9,464 nt of DNA, taken from the NCBI GenBank assembly GCA_002314465.1, contig DCGA01000061.1, positions 20,411 to 29,874 on the forward strand, read 5' to 3'. This document shows, piece after piece, positions 1 to 7,272 of this stretch. Origin of the DNA: a bacterium UBA1790 (lineage in GTDB: Bacteria > Bacteroidota > Bacteroidia > Bacteroidales > Muribaculaceae). The notes under the pieces were generated by a model. It worked only from the letters and a program-made list of their open reading frames with translations, had not been told where the DNA came from and did not search any database. Numbering within the stretch: the stretch's first letter is position 1; each line of letters opens with the position of its first letter. The position numbers and the translations under genes are program-made.

Positions 1-3000
1 CACTAAGCGCTCATGCTTTCTCGGTTTCCCAATACGCAACTACCTCGCAACTTGCCAACGGCAAGTGGGTGAAGATTGCCATCCCTGCCGACGGCGTGTA
101 TGAAATCACCGTCGATGAACTCCAGGCAATGGGATTCGGCGACATCAACAACGTGCGCATTTACGGCAATGGTGGCCACATGATAAACGAGGTGCTCAAC
201 GGTACCGCTATGGACGATGTGAAGCCGGTAGCCTCAAAGGTTATCAACGGCAAACTGGTATTCTACGGCAAGGGACCGGTGGCATTCACATCACCTACCG
301 ACGCATCGATGCCCCGTTTCACCCGTGTGGTTAACGCCTACTCAACCCAAGGCTACTACTTCCTTACCGAGGGCGGCGACGCAGTTGAAGTGAAGACAGC
401 AAAAACCGAGGAACAAGGCACAGGCACAACTGCAGTAACCACAAGTTACGACTACTTCTATCATGAGGTAGACCGTTTCTCTTTCGGCCACAGCGGTAAG
501 GACCTCCTGGGCGAAGAAATCACCAAGGGCGGCACGCTCAACTTCACCCTGCCCCAGGCAGCAAGCAACAACATCGTGGTTAACATTGCAGCAGGCGGCA
601 AGACCATGAGCGGCGATGTGAACATGAGCGCAACGGTAACCACCGGCGGCAGTGCGGTTGCCATACCTTTCACAGCGTCGACAGCCGTTATCTCCAAGCC
701 TTCAAAGACTTACAACTACTATAACGCTTGTTCGCCCGTAGCTGCGGTAACCACCTCAGCACTTCCCCTGAGCGGACGACTCAATATCACATTCAAGCCC
801 AACTCGGGCGCAACGCTTGTACAGGGAAACCTTGACAATGTCATCATCACTTATGTGCGCAACAACATCATCGACGATAGCCAAAACAGCCAGATGAGAA
901 TGGCGTTCACACAGTTTGGCGAGGATGACCTAATCGTGCTCCCCGGTTCTTCGTCAACCATCGAAACGTGGTGCATAGACAGCCCCAATATACCCGTGAG
1001 TTATGAACTGAGCGAGGTGGACAATGGCTTCGGTTTCCGTCCCGTTGCTACCAACCAACCGTCTAACTGGGTGGCATTTGATCCCTCGAAGCAACTGATG
1101 AAAATCAGTTCGTTTGAGGAAATTGTGAACCAGAATATCCACGGCATGGAAACACCTGACATGGTGATTATTACCAACAAGGTATTCCTCAACCAGGCAC
1201 AACGCATCGTCGACATGCACAAGCTCGTTGACGACCTTGACATCGTGGTCCTTGACCAGGAACAGATTTTCAATGAGTTCTCGAGCGGAACTCCCGATGC
1301 CATGGCCTACCGCCTGCTGTGCAAGATGTTCTACGACCGCGACAACAGCAAGTTCAAGTACCTGCTCCTGCTGGGCGAGGGTTCATATGACAACCGCGGC
1401 CTTGCAAGCGTGAAGAAGAACCGCATCCTCACCTACCAGACCGACGTAAGCAACAACGAGGACTACTCTTATCCCTCCGACGACTTCTTCGGTTTCCTTG
1501 ACGACAACTCGGGAGCGAAGATTGCATCGGCAATGCTCCGTCTGGGCGTAGGCCGTTTCCCGTCGTCGACCGAGGCCGAGGCAGCCAGCGATATTGACAA
1601 ACTCATCAAGTATGTCCTCAACCCCGACTACGGTCCCTGGCGCAACACAGCATTCTTTGCAGCCGAGACCGGCGACAACGACATGCACATAGCCCAGGTT
1701 GACGGCATCAACACCTTGATGACCACAACCCTGAAGACCGGTTTTGAGAACAACAAGGTGTATATCGACATGTTCCCCCGCGCTGTAAACGAGACCGCTA
1801 TCGTCAATGTGAGCGACCGCACCTCTTCGGAGGCTCGCCGCCACCTTGTGGAGTTGCTTGAACGCGGTATGTACTACGGCACATACGTTGGCCATGCAGG
1901 CTACCGCGGCCTCACCCACAGCCGCTTGTGGACATCGACCGACGTAAACACAGTGACCTATCCTCACCTGCCCATCTTCATGTCGGCATGCTGCGACGTA
2001 GCGCGATTTGACAGCGACCAGCGCGGTGTGTGCGAACACATGTTCCACGCCCCCAATGGCGGCGCCATCGCATTGCTCACCTCTACCCGCGAGGTATATG
2101 CCAACAGTAACGACCAGCTCAACCAAGCATGGACAAAGTTCCTGTTCAGCTGGGGTACCGACGGCACAATCCCCACTCTTGGTACCGCTTATATGAAGGC
2201 AAAGCAGTCGTTCGGCAGCGTTATCAGCGCACCCAACAAACTCAAGTTTGTACTCTTCGGCGATCCCGCCATGCAGGTGGCTTACCCACGTCCCTTGTTC
2301 CAGATTACAGAGATAAACGGAACTGCCATCAGTACAGGCACAACCACATCGGTCGCGCCCTTGCAGAAGATTACAGTGAAGGCCCAAGTTCTCAACGCCA
2401 CACGCACACAGGTTGACACAGAATTCAACGGCGACGCGACACTCACGATCTACGACAAAGAGCCCGTTCTGAAGACCACTACCTACAACAGAAAGTCACT
2501 CACCATCAACAGTCCTCGCGATATCCTTGCACAGGTGCAGGGCCGCGTTGTCGACGGCATCTTTACAGGTGTTGCAGTAATGCCCCGCTACTGCCGAGCT
2601 GTGAATGAGGGCGGCATGATACGTCTGTATGCCCACAAGGACAGTACAAACCTCATGGTAAACTGTGAGTACAACGGTCTCACCATCGGCGAGTATAACG
2701 AGGCAACAGCCAATGCCGACACCGAGAGCCCCGTGGTTACAAGCATGTACCTGAACGAAGAAAGCAGTTTCAGTGACGGTGCCGTTGTTCCCGCCAACTC
2801 AACCCTGTACATTACAGCCAGTGACAACCTGGGTATCAACAACCAGTCGCTGTCGCTGGGCAACAACATGCGCCTTGTGCTCGACGGCAAGACCTCTTAC
2901 TACCTGGTCAACAACTTCGCCACAGTGAGCGAGGAAGGCCGTCGCCTTGACATTGCATTCCCCCTTACCGGTCTGAGCGAGGGTGAGCACTCACTCGCTT

Positions 3001-3356
3001 ATACTGTTCACGACGTCACAGGCAATGCGACAACACGCACCATCTCGTTCATCGTGGGCAGCAGCAACGACATCACTCTCTCGGTAGAAGAACTTCCCGC
3101 AACCACCGAGGCTACCATCAACGCGAGCAGCAAACTCACAAACATCCCCGAGGTAGACCTCAAGGTTACCGATGCACTGGGCAAACTGGTGTGGAGCACA
3201 AGCACCAACTCGTTCCCCGCAACATGGAACCTCACCGACAACACAGGCAAGCCTGTTAACGGTGGCGTATACAAGGTATATGGCAGTTACCATGATGGTA
3301 CAAACCACGGCGGCACCAACGTGACCACAGTGCTCGTGGTAAAGCCCGTAAAGTAA
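1..3356 (+). CDS. porU: PorU-like type IX secretion sortase, C25 (gingipain) family, 5'-partial
   Basis: PorU is the cell-surface cysteine protease that removes C-terminal signals from T9SS cargo and attaches the cargo to the outer membrane. The frame is open to the left edge from position 3. The first in-window residues (LSAHAFS) look like the end of a signal peptide, and the PorU N-terminal pattern NGKWVKI follows, so GTG at 69 is an internal Val, not the start. Numbering that Val as 1: the N-terminal domain contains HSGKDLLGEE, typical of PorU. The C25 domain spans about 364-735 with YPSDDFFGFLDD, GVGRFPSS, catalytic His609 in YVGHAGYRGL, catalytic Cys642 in SACCDVARFD, GGAIALLTSTR, and closing FGDPAMQ. 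An Ig-like domain begins near 888 and a FlgD-like beta domain occupies about 999-1095. The in-window 1,117 or so residues match the family's usual length. A terminator follows and porV is not adjacent downstream. A non-PorU C25 protease is possible but less likely. Confidence 0.9.
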   Translation, partial: LSAHAFSVSQYATTSQLANGKWVKIAIPADGVYEITVDELQAMGFGDINNVRIYGNGGHMINEVLNGTAMDDVKPVASKVINGKLVFYGKGPVAFTSPTDASMPRFTRVVNAYSTQGYYFLTEGGDAVEVKTAKTEEQGTGTTAVTTSYDYFYHEVDRFSFGHSGKDLLGEEITKGGTLNFTLPQAASNNIVVNIAAGGKTMSGDVNMSATVTTGGSAVAIPFTASTAVISKPSKTYNYYNACSPVAAVTTSALPLSGRLNITFKPNSGATLVQGNLDNVIITYVRNNIIDDSQNSQMRMAFTQFGEDDLIVLPGSSSTIETWCIDSPNIPVSYELSEVDNGFGFRPVATNQPSNWVAFDPSKQLMKISSFEEIVNQNIHGMETPDMVIITNKVFLNQAQRIVDMHKLVDDLDIVVLDQEQIFNEFSSGTPDAMAYRLLCKMFYDRDNSKFKYLLLLGEGSYDNRGLASVKKNRILTYQTDVSNNEDYSYPSDDFFGFLDDNSGAKIASAMLRLGVGRFPSSTEAEAASDIDKLIKYVLNPDYGPWRNTAFFAAETGDNDMHIAQVDGINTLMTTTLKTGFENNKVYIDMFPRAVNETAIVNVSDRTSSEARRHLVELLERGMYYGTYVGHAGYRGLTHSRLWTSTDVNTVTYPHLPIFMSACCDVARFDSDQRGVCEHMFHAPNGGAIALLTSTREVYANSNDQLNQAWTKFLFSWGTDGTIPTLGTAYMKAKQSFGSVISAPNKLKFVLFGDPAMQVAYPRPLFQITEINGTAISTGTTTSVAPLQKITVKAQVLNATRTQVDTEFNGDATLTIYDKEPVLKTTTYNRKSLTINSPRDILAQVQGRVVDGIFTGVAVMPRYCRAVNEGGMIRLYAHKDSTNLMVNCEYNGLTIGEYNEATANADTESPVVTSMYLNEESSFSDGAVVPANSTLYITASDNLGINNQSLSLGNNMRLVLDGKTSYYLVNNFATVSEEGRRLDIAFPLTGLSEGEHSLAYTVHDVTGNATTRTISFIVGSSNDITLSVEELPATTEATINASSKLTNIPEVDLKVTDALGKLVWSTSTNSFPATWNLTDNTGKPVNGGVYKVYGSYHDGTNHGGTNVTTVLVVKPVK

Positions 3357-3375
3357 CACCCCCGGCAAAGAACAC

Positions 3376-3423
3376 AAAGGCGGCAATCTCCCATGGCGCA
3401 AACCAGGGTGATAGCCGCTTTTT
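3376..3423 (+). terminator. Probable intrinsic terminator of porU
   Basis: AAAGGCGGC (3376-3384) pairs with GCCGCTTTT (3414-3422) through one G-U wobble, and a short T-run follows. The loop is long, about 29 nt, and could fold further through CCC and GGG. It starts 20 bases after the porU stop and precedes the rplU promoter, so it probably separates the two units. The long loop makes it weaker than the other terminators in this window. Confidence 0.6.
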
Positions 3424-3434
3424 GATTTGCAACA

Positions 3435-3527
3435 TAGCACATTAGCAAAACGGGGTAAAAACTAAAAAAGAGAAAATATTTCGCAAAAATAAATCAAGAA
3501 ATTTCTTTATTTCAAAATAATGTGCTA
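3435..3527. repeat. 10-bp perfect inverted repeat flanking the rplU promoter region
   Basis: TAGCACATTA (3435-3444) and TAATGTGCTA (3518-3527) are perfect reverse complements separated by 73 bases. The right arm overlaps the first two bases of the -7 box TAACTTTG. It could be a pair of operator half-sites or simply chance in AT-rich DNA. The function is unknown. Confidence 0.45.
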
Positions 3528-3533
3528 ACTTTG
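3502..3533 (+). promoter_or_regulatory. Bacteroidota-type promoter of rplU-rpmA
   Basis: The -7 element TAACTTTG (3526-3533) matches the Bacteroidota consensus TAnnTTTG. A weak -33 candidate, TTTC at 3502-3505, lies 20 bases upstream within an AT-rich stretch. Transcription would begin near 3540, giving a leader of roughly 80 nt before rplU. Confidence 0.7.
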
Positions 3534-3540
3534 CATCCGC

Positions 3541-3620
3541 AATTTTCCCGAAAGGCACAAATAAGAGTGAGGGTATAACGCCCGAGCCGCCGTACGGACC
3601 AACTTTCAATACAATATTAA
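3541..3620 (+). promoter_or_regulatory. Structured 5' leader of rplU, candidate ribosomal-protein leader
   Basis: Between the inferred transcription start and rplU lies a GC-rich patch in otherwise AT-rich DNA. GGG (3571-3573) can pair with CCC (3581-3583) around a 7-nt loop, and CCGTACGG (3590-3597) is a perfect palindrome. An AT-rich tail then leads to the ATG. Ribosomal protein operons are often autoregulated through such leaders, so this is a plausible regulatory RNA, but I cannot match it to a named family by eye. Confidence 0.4.
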
Positions 3621-3938
3621 ATGTACGCAATTGTAGAAATCCAGGGACAGCAATTCCGCGCCGAGGCAGGCAAGAAGTTGTATGTTCATCACCTCGCTGA
3701 GGTGAGCGAAGGCGCAACCGTAGAATTTGACAAGGTTCTTCTCGTTGACGCTGACGGTACTGTTACCGTAGGTGCACCCACCGTAGAAGGTGCAAAGGTA
3801 GTATGCGAGGTAGTAAATCCCCTCGTAAAGGGTGAACACGTAATCGTTTTCAAGAAAAAACGTCGTAAAGGTTATCGCCGTCTCAACGGTCATCGCCAGC
3901 AGTTCACTCAGGTAGTGATTAAAGAAGTTATTGCTTAA
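3621..3938 (+). CDS. rplU: 50S ribosomal protein bL21
   Basis: This is ribosomal protein bL21, which binds 23S rRNA in the large subunit. The 105-residue length is normal. The N-terminus [20 protein letters not shown] is the family signature start (YAIVEIGGKQ-like). A VLLV-DADG stretch follows, and the basic C-terminal segment [20 protein letters not shown] (about 77-96) matches the rRNA-binding K-R-R-x-(x)-G-Y-R-R-x-x-G-H-R-Q motif. The ATG at 3621 is preceded by an AT-rich stretch with no clear Shine-Dalgarno, as is usual in Bacteroidota. It is the first gene of a two-gene operon with rpmA, 20 bases upstream of it, in the order conserved across bacteria. GGT outnumbers GGC, consistent with high expression. 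Confidence 0.98.
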   Translation: MYAIVEIQGQQFRAEAGKKLYVHHLAEVSEGATVEFDKVLLVDADGTVTVGAPTVEGAKVVCEVVNPLVKGEHVIVFKKKRRKGYRRLNGHRQQFTQVVIKEVIA

Positions 3939-3958
3939 CCCCCTAAATTTTATCGATT

Positions 3959-4231
3959 ATGGCACATAAAAAAGGTGTAGGTAGTTCAAAGAACGGCCGC
4001 GAGTCAGAAAGCAAACGACTTGGCGTTAAAATTTTTGGTGGTCAATTCGCAAAGGCTGGTAACATCATCCGTCGTCAGCGCGGTACAGTTCACCGTCCCG
4101 GCCAGAACGTTGGTATGGGTCGTGACCACACACTGTATGCTCTCGTTGATGGTACTGTAGAATTCCAGCACCGCGCAGGTCACACTTACATTAACGTAGT
4201 GGCTGCCCCCAAGAGCGAAGAACAGAACTAA
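3959..4231 (+). CDS. rpmA: 50S ribosomal protein bL27
   Basis: This is ribosomal protein bL27, whose N-terminal tail reaches the peptidyl-transferase centre. The 90-residue length is typical. It begins directly with [20 protein letters not shown], the canonical start, so it lacks the cleavable N-terminal extension found in many Firmicutes homologues. Further signatures are [20 protein letters not shown], then [20 protein letters not shown], then the VDGTVEF motif. It follows rplU by 20 bases and shares its promoter. A small hairpin and a probable terminator lie immediately downstream. Codons are GGT-rich, as expected for a highly expressed ribosomal gene. Confidence 0.98.
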   Translation: MAHKKGVGSSKNGRESESKRLGVKIFGGQFAKAGNIIRRQRGTVHRPGQNVGMGRDHTLYALVDGTVEFQHRAGHTYINVVAAPKSEEQN

Positions 4232-4232
4232 T

Positions 4233-4250
4233 TTAAACCACACGGTTTAA
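4233..4250 (+). other. Perfect 7-bp hairpin just after the rpmA stop
   Basis: TTAAACC (4233-4239) and GGTTTAA (4244-4250) pair perfectly around a 4-nt ACAC loop. It begins two bases after the rpmA stop codon and eight bases before the terminator stem. No U-tract follows, so it is not a terminator by itself. It may protect the 3' end of the mRNA or bind a factor. Confidence 0.5.
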
Positions 4251-4257
4251 CCTATCA

Positions 4258-4296
4258 TGAGGCGACTTCACAATGTGAGGCCGCCTCAATTGCTTT
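4258..4296 (+). terminator. Intrinsic terminator of rplU-rpmA
   Basis: TGAGGCG (4258-4264) pairs with CGCCTCA (4282-4288). Inside it, CTTCAC pairs with GTGAGG with one G-U wobble around an AAT loop, giving a long compound hairpin. The downstream ATTGCTTTT is a moderate U-tract. It follows rpmA and precedes an independent promoter, so it most likely ends the ribosomal operon. Confidence 0.75.
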
Positions 4297-4370
4297 TCGG
4301 GGTAAAAATGCTCGTTTTGGGCTAAATTCATGGCATATTATTGTATTTCTTGCAAAGATTCTCTCATTTT

Positions 4371-4402
4371 TTTGCATATATGAATTAAAAGGTTTATCTT
4401 TG
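4371..4402 (+). promoter_or_regulatory. Bacteroidota-type promoter of the first cohesin-like gene
   Basis: A TTTG -33 box (4371-4374) within a T-run lies 20 bases upstream of the -7 box TATCTTTG (4395-4402). Both match the Bacteroidota consensus closely. Transcription would start near 4409, giving a leader of about 45 A-rich bases before the ATG at 4455. The TTGCAT plus TATCTTTG arrangement is repeated with identical spacing before the paralog at 5949. Confidence 0.85.
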
Positions 4403-4454
4403 TGAGTGATTTACATTTACAGTTGAAAAATAACAACATAAAAGTATATACATT

Positions 4455-5726
4455 ATGAAGAAATTTTTACAATCTACAATGATGGTTGCTTTGATGGCAA
4501 CTGCATGGACAAGTCTCAATGCCGAGACTACAATGTATGTTAAGGACTTCGCTATCAAGGCTGGTGAAACAAAGACTATCGAGATTATCGTTGATAACCC
4601 CGACTACTCATTTACCGCATTCCAGTTCGACATGTACCTGTCTAAGGGTCTTGTATTCGTAGAAGAAGACGGCGAGCCCTGGTTCGAGCCCACTTCACGC
4701 ATCCCGACCACACGTCAGGGTACATCTGCTACCGGTTCATACCAGAACAACAAGGAATACTACCGTTACCTGTCATACAACTCAAAGGGTAACTACGTAA
4801 GCGGTACATCTGGTGCAATCTTCACCGTTGATGTTACTACCGACGACACCTTCAAGGGCGAAGAGTACGGTACAGTTACTTTCAAGAACGTTAAGCTCAG
4901 TGATATCGCTGACGCAACCAAGGGTTACATTTGCGCCGAAACTACAGCTAAGGCTTACGAGGCTGTTTCTCTTGAGGAATTTGCTACAACTACAGCAACC
5001 AAGACCCTCTTCATCGCCGACGATGTAAAGGTTCTCGGTACAACTAATCCCGCACAGTACACATTCGTTACCAATGGTAACGGTGGCTGGCTCAAGCTCA
5101 CAGGTGCTGACAAGATGGTAGTTGGTACTACTTACGAAGGTTGCCAGTTCGGTGGCAAGGCTGCTGCAGGTTTCAACCCCACTCTCGCAGTTAACAACAC
5201 CCTGGGCGAAGCTGAGGCTTCAAAGGCTATCAGCGCTGAGCCCACAACTGTAAACCTCACTACTTCATTCACCCTGGCATCGGCTGAGGTTGTTTCTGTA
5301 ACCGGTTTCTACTTCAACGACGACAACCAGGAGACACTGCGCGCTTATAGCGGTAACAACGGTCCTCGCGGTAAGAGCCTCACAGTAGACAACTCTTGGA
5401 GCGGTGGCAACACAATGACCAACGGCACTCCTTACACCATCCAGAAGGCTGCTATCCAGCTCAAGGCTGCTTGGGAAGGTGCAAGCAACGGTGCAGCAAT
5501 GGTTGCTCCCAGCGATGCAAACTCATTCCAGAACTACGTTCTCTATCCCCTCGAGATGGCTCAGATCGCAACAGCTGTTGAGGATCTCAACGCTTCTAAG
5601 AACGTATCAAGCGTACGCTACTACAATGTTGCCGGTGTTGAGGCAGCTACTCCCTTCGACGGCATGAACATCATCGTTACTACTTACAGCGATGGTACTA
5701 CTTCAACAGCCAAGGTTGTTAAGTAA
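4455..5726 (+). CDS. Secreted protein with cohesin-like domain and probable T9SS C-terminal signal (paralog 1)
   Basis: The function is unknown, but the protein is clearly exported. Residues 1-23 form a signal peptide (MKKF start, hydrophobic core, SLNA before the cleavage site). About 27-170 is a beta-sandwich with the pattern xAGETKTIEIxVDN and AFQFDMYLSKG, as in cohesin and related carbohydrate-binding folds. About 185-370 is a middle domain I do not recognise, containing VTGFYF and a GPRG motif at 303-306. Residues 372-423 (SSVRYYNVAGVEA, then DGMNIIVTTYSDGTTS, ending KVVK) resemble a type A T9SS sorting domain, which fits the PorU sortase gene upstream. It has its own promoter and a strong terminator. 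Glycine codons are about 26 GGT to 8 GGC by hand count, like the ribosomal genes, which suggests very high expression. The cohesin-like call rests on pattern, not a search. Confidence 0.85.
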   Translation: MKKFLQSTMMVALMATAWTSLNAETTMYVKDFAIKAGETKTIEIIVDNPDYSFTAFQFDMYLSKGLVFVEEDGEPWFEPTSRIPTTRQGTSATGSYQNNKEYYRYLSYNSKGNYVSGTSGAIFTVDVTTDDTFKGEEYGTVTFKNVKLSDIADATKGYICAETTAKAYEAVSLEEFATTTATKTLFIADDVKVLGTTNPAQYTFVTNGNGGWLKLTGADKMVVGTTYEGCQFGGKAAAGFNPTLAVNNTLGEAEASKAISAEPTTVNLTTSFTLASAEVVSVTGFYFNDDNQETLRAYSGNNGPRGKSLTVDNSWSGGNTMTNGTPYTIQKAAIQLKAAWEGASNGAAMVAPSDANSFQNYVLYPLEMAQIATAVEDLNASKNVSSVRYYNVAGVEAATPFDGMNIIVTTYSDGTTSTAKVVK

Positions 5727-5746
5727 TTAAATATACATAATACACT

Positions 5747-5780
5747 AAGCGGCGACAGGTAAACACTTGTCGCCGCTTTT
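5747..5780 (+). terminator. Strong intrinsic terminator of paralog 1
   Basis: AAGCGGCGACAGGT (5747-5760) pairs with ACTTGTCGCCGCTT (5765-5778) around the loop AAAC. The stem is about 14 bp with one G-U wobble, followed by a short U-tract. It lies 20 bases after the stop codon and is the most stable hairpin seen in the window. Confidence 0.9.
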
Positions 5781-5872
5781 GTTATATATCACCATAATAT
5801 CAAGAAAAACGCGTCAAAAACACAAGAATTGTAAGAAAAATGCATATTTTTAAATAATTTCGTGAAAAAATG

Positions 5873-5903
5873 TTGCATTTAACAATAAAACATATTATCT
5901 TTG
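5873..5903 (+). promoter_or_regulatory. Bacteroidota-type promoter of the second cohesin-like gene
   Basis: A -33 element TTGCAT (5873-5878) and a -7 box TATCTTTG (5896-5903) have the same 23-base offset as the promoter at 4372/4395. Transcription would start near 5910, giving a leader of about 40 bases before the ATG at 5949. The last three bases of the -7 box are an in-frame TTG, which could be mistaken for a start codon. Confidence 0.82.
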
Positions 5904-5948
5904 CCAATGACAATTAATAGGATACATAACAAACTTAAGTACAACTCT

Positions 5949-7244
5949 ATGAAAACGACTATTAGAGCAGCCTTTACACTGGCAATGCTCGCTTTCGGCA
6001 TCTGTGCGTTTGCACAATCAAGCAAGCTCTACGTTGAAGAGTTTGCAATTCAGAAGGGTGAAACCAAGACAATCAACATCTATCTTGACAACCCCGACTA
6101 CACCCCCACGGCCTTACAGTTCGACATTTACCTAAGCGGTGGCATCAAACTGGTAGAGGAAGACGGCTATGCCAACATCTTCCCTGTGGATGACCGTGTT
6201 CCTGGAATCCGCAAGGGTTATTCAGAGTCAGGCTCATGGGCGAAAGATAATTCATACTATCGTTTCCTTTTCTACAATTCAAAGGGAAATGCCGTGACAG
6301 GAACATCGGGTGCAATCCTAACCATGGATGTCACTACCGACGACACATTCGGCACAACCGACAGTCCCGCTACCATCACATTTAAAGACACCCGTCTGAG
6401 CGACATCAATAACACGACAACAAGTTACAAGTGTGCAGAGGCATTGGCCAAGGTATACGAGTCAAAGCATGTTGATGATGTAGTGGGTGGAAACACCACC
6501 GATGGCAAGACATGCTACATTGCCGAGTTGCTCAAGATCCTTGCACTGTGCAAAGACGGCAAGGGCGGAATGTTTGCATTTGCAACAACAGGCAGCCAGT
6601 GGATTAAGCTGCACTTCCCCAATGGCAACAGCCACATCAAGGTGGGCTCAACATACGCCGGTGGCAACATTGGCGGTATTACAAGCGACATGGCAAGCAA
6701 TCCCACCATCAACATCAGCCGCGACATCGACTATAAAGAGGCTACTGGTGACATCCTCACAGAGACCAAGAATTATACCGACATTGAGCAAACGATGACG
6801 TTCAAACCCAACGAGGTAATATCGCTCACAGGTTTTTATTTCATCGACGAGAACGGCAAGCCCGCTATCAGCCGCTGGAGTGGTCAGTATGGTCCCCGTG
6901 GCGTTATCCTCTCGCTCAACACCGAGTGGTGCGACGGCGCTAATCTGTCGGAACAACAGTACGATTTCAAGCAGGTCGTTGTACAGGCAAAGGGCACTTC
7001 CAGCAATGCACCCCGCAAGATTCAGAACGACCGTGACACTTATAGCGAATATGAGTTCTACCTGGTTGAGGCTAACTCGGCTATCGTTACCGCAATCGAT
7101 GACATCGATGCAACAAGCGGCGTTACAAGCGTGAAGTACTACAACATTGCCGGCATGGAGTCAGCAACTCCCCACAGCGGCATGAACATCGTTGTCTCTA
7201 CCCATGCCGACGGCAGCAAGACAACCACCAAGCAAGTATTCTGA
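5949..7244 (+). CDS. Secreted protein with cohesin-like domain and probable T9SS C-terminal signal (paralog 2)
   Basis: This is a tandem paralog of the gene at 4455; the function is unknown. I chose ATG 5949 because MKTTIRAAFTLAMLAFGICA begins a normal signal peptide (cleavage near A22 before QSS). The frame extends up to TTG 5901, but that lies inside the -7 promoter box. The protein is 431 residues. About 26-170 is the cohesin-like sandwich (YVEEFAIQKGETKTINIYLD, ALQFDIYLSGG), roughly two-thirds identical to paralog 1 over the first 47 aligned residues. The middle domain is more divergent but keeps LTGFYF and GPRG (315-318). The C-terminus has KYYNIAGME and GMNIVVSTHADGSKTT, like a type A sorting signal, and ends in Phe. 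Glycine codons are about 11 GGT to 21 GGC, unlike paralog 1, so it is probably less expressed. It has its own promoter and terminator. Confidence 0.85.
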   Translation: MKTTIRAAFTLAMLAFGICAFAQSSKLYVEEFAIQKGETKTINIYLDNPDYTPTALQFDIYLSGGIKLVEEDGYANIFPVDDRVPGIRKGYSESGSWAKDNSYYRFLFYNSKGNAVTGTSGAILTMDVTTDDTFGTTDSPATITFKDTRLSDINNTTTSYKCAEALAKVYESKHVDDVVGGNTTDGKTCYIAELLKILALCKDGKGGMFAFATTGSQWIKLHFPNGNSHIKVGSTYAGGNIGGITSDMASNPTINISRDIDYKEATGDILTETKNYTDIEQTMTFKPNEVISLTGFYFIDENGKPAISRWSGQYGPRGVILSLNTEWCDGANLSEQQYDFKQVVVQAKGTSSNAPRKIQNDRDTYSEYEFYLVEANSAIVTAIDDIDATSGVTSVKYYNIAGMESATPHSGMNIVVSTHADGSKTTTKQVF

Positions 7245-7272
7245 CGAAATCAATTTTTATAACCTACTCTCA

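Noticed and set aside
1383..2387. Long minus-strand open frame (334 codons) opposite porU
   Set aside because: It lies wholly inside the catalytic domain of porU, has no recognisable domain or export signal, and arises from the low stop frequency opposite GC-ending codons.
2991..3893. Several minus-strand frames across the porU end and the rplU region
   Set aside because: They overlap conserved coding sequence and the promoter and terminator region, and show no family resemblance.
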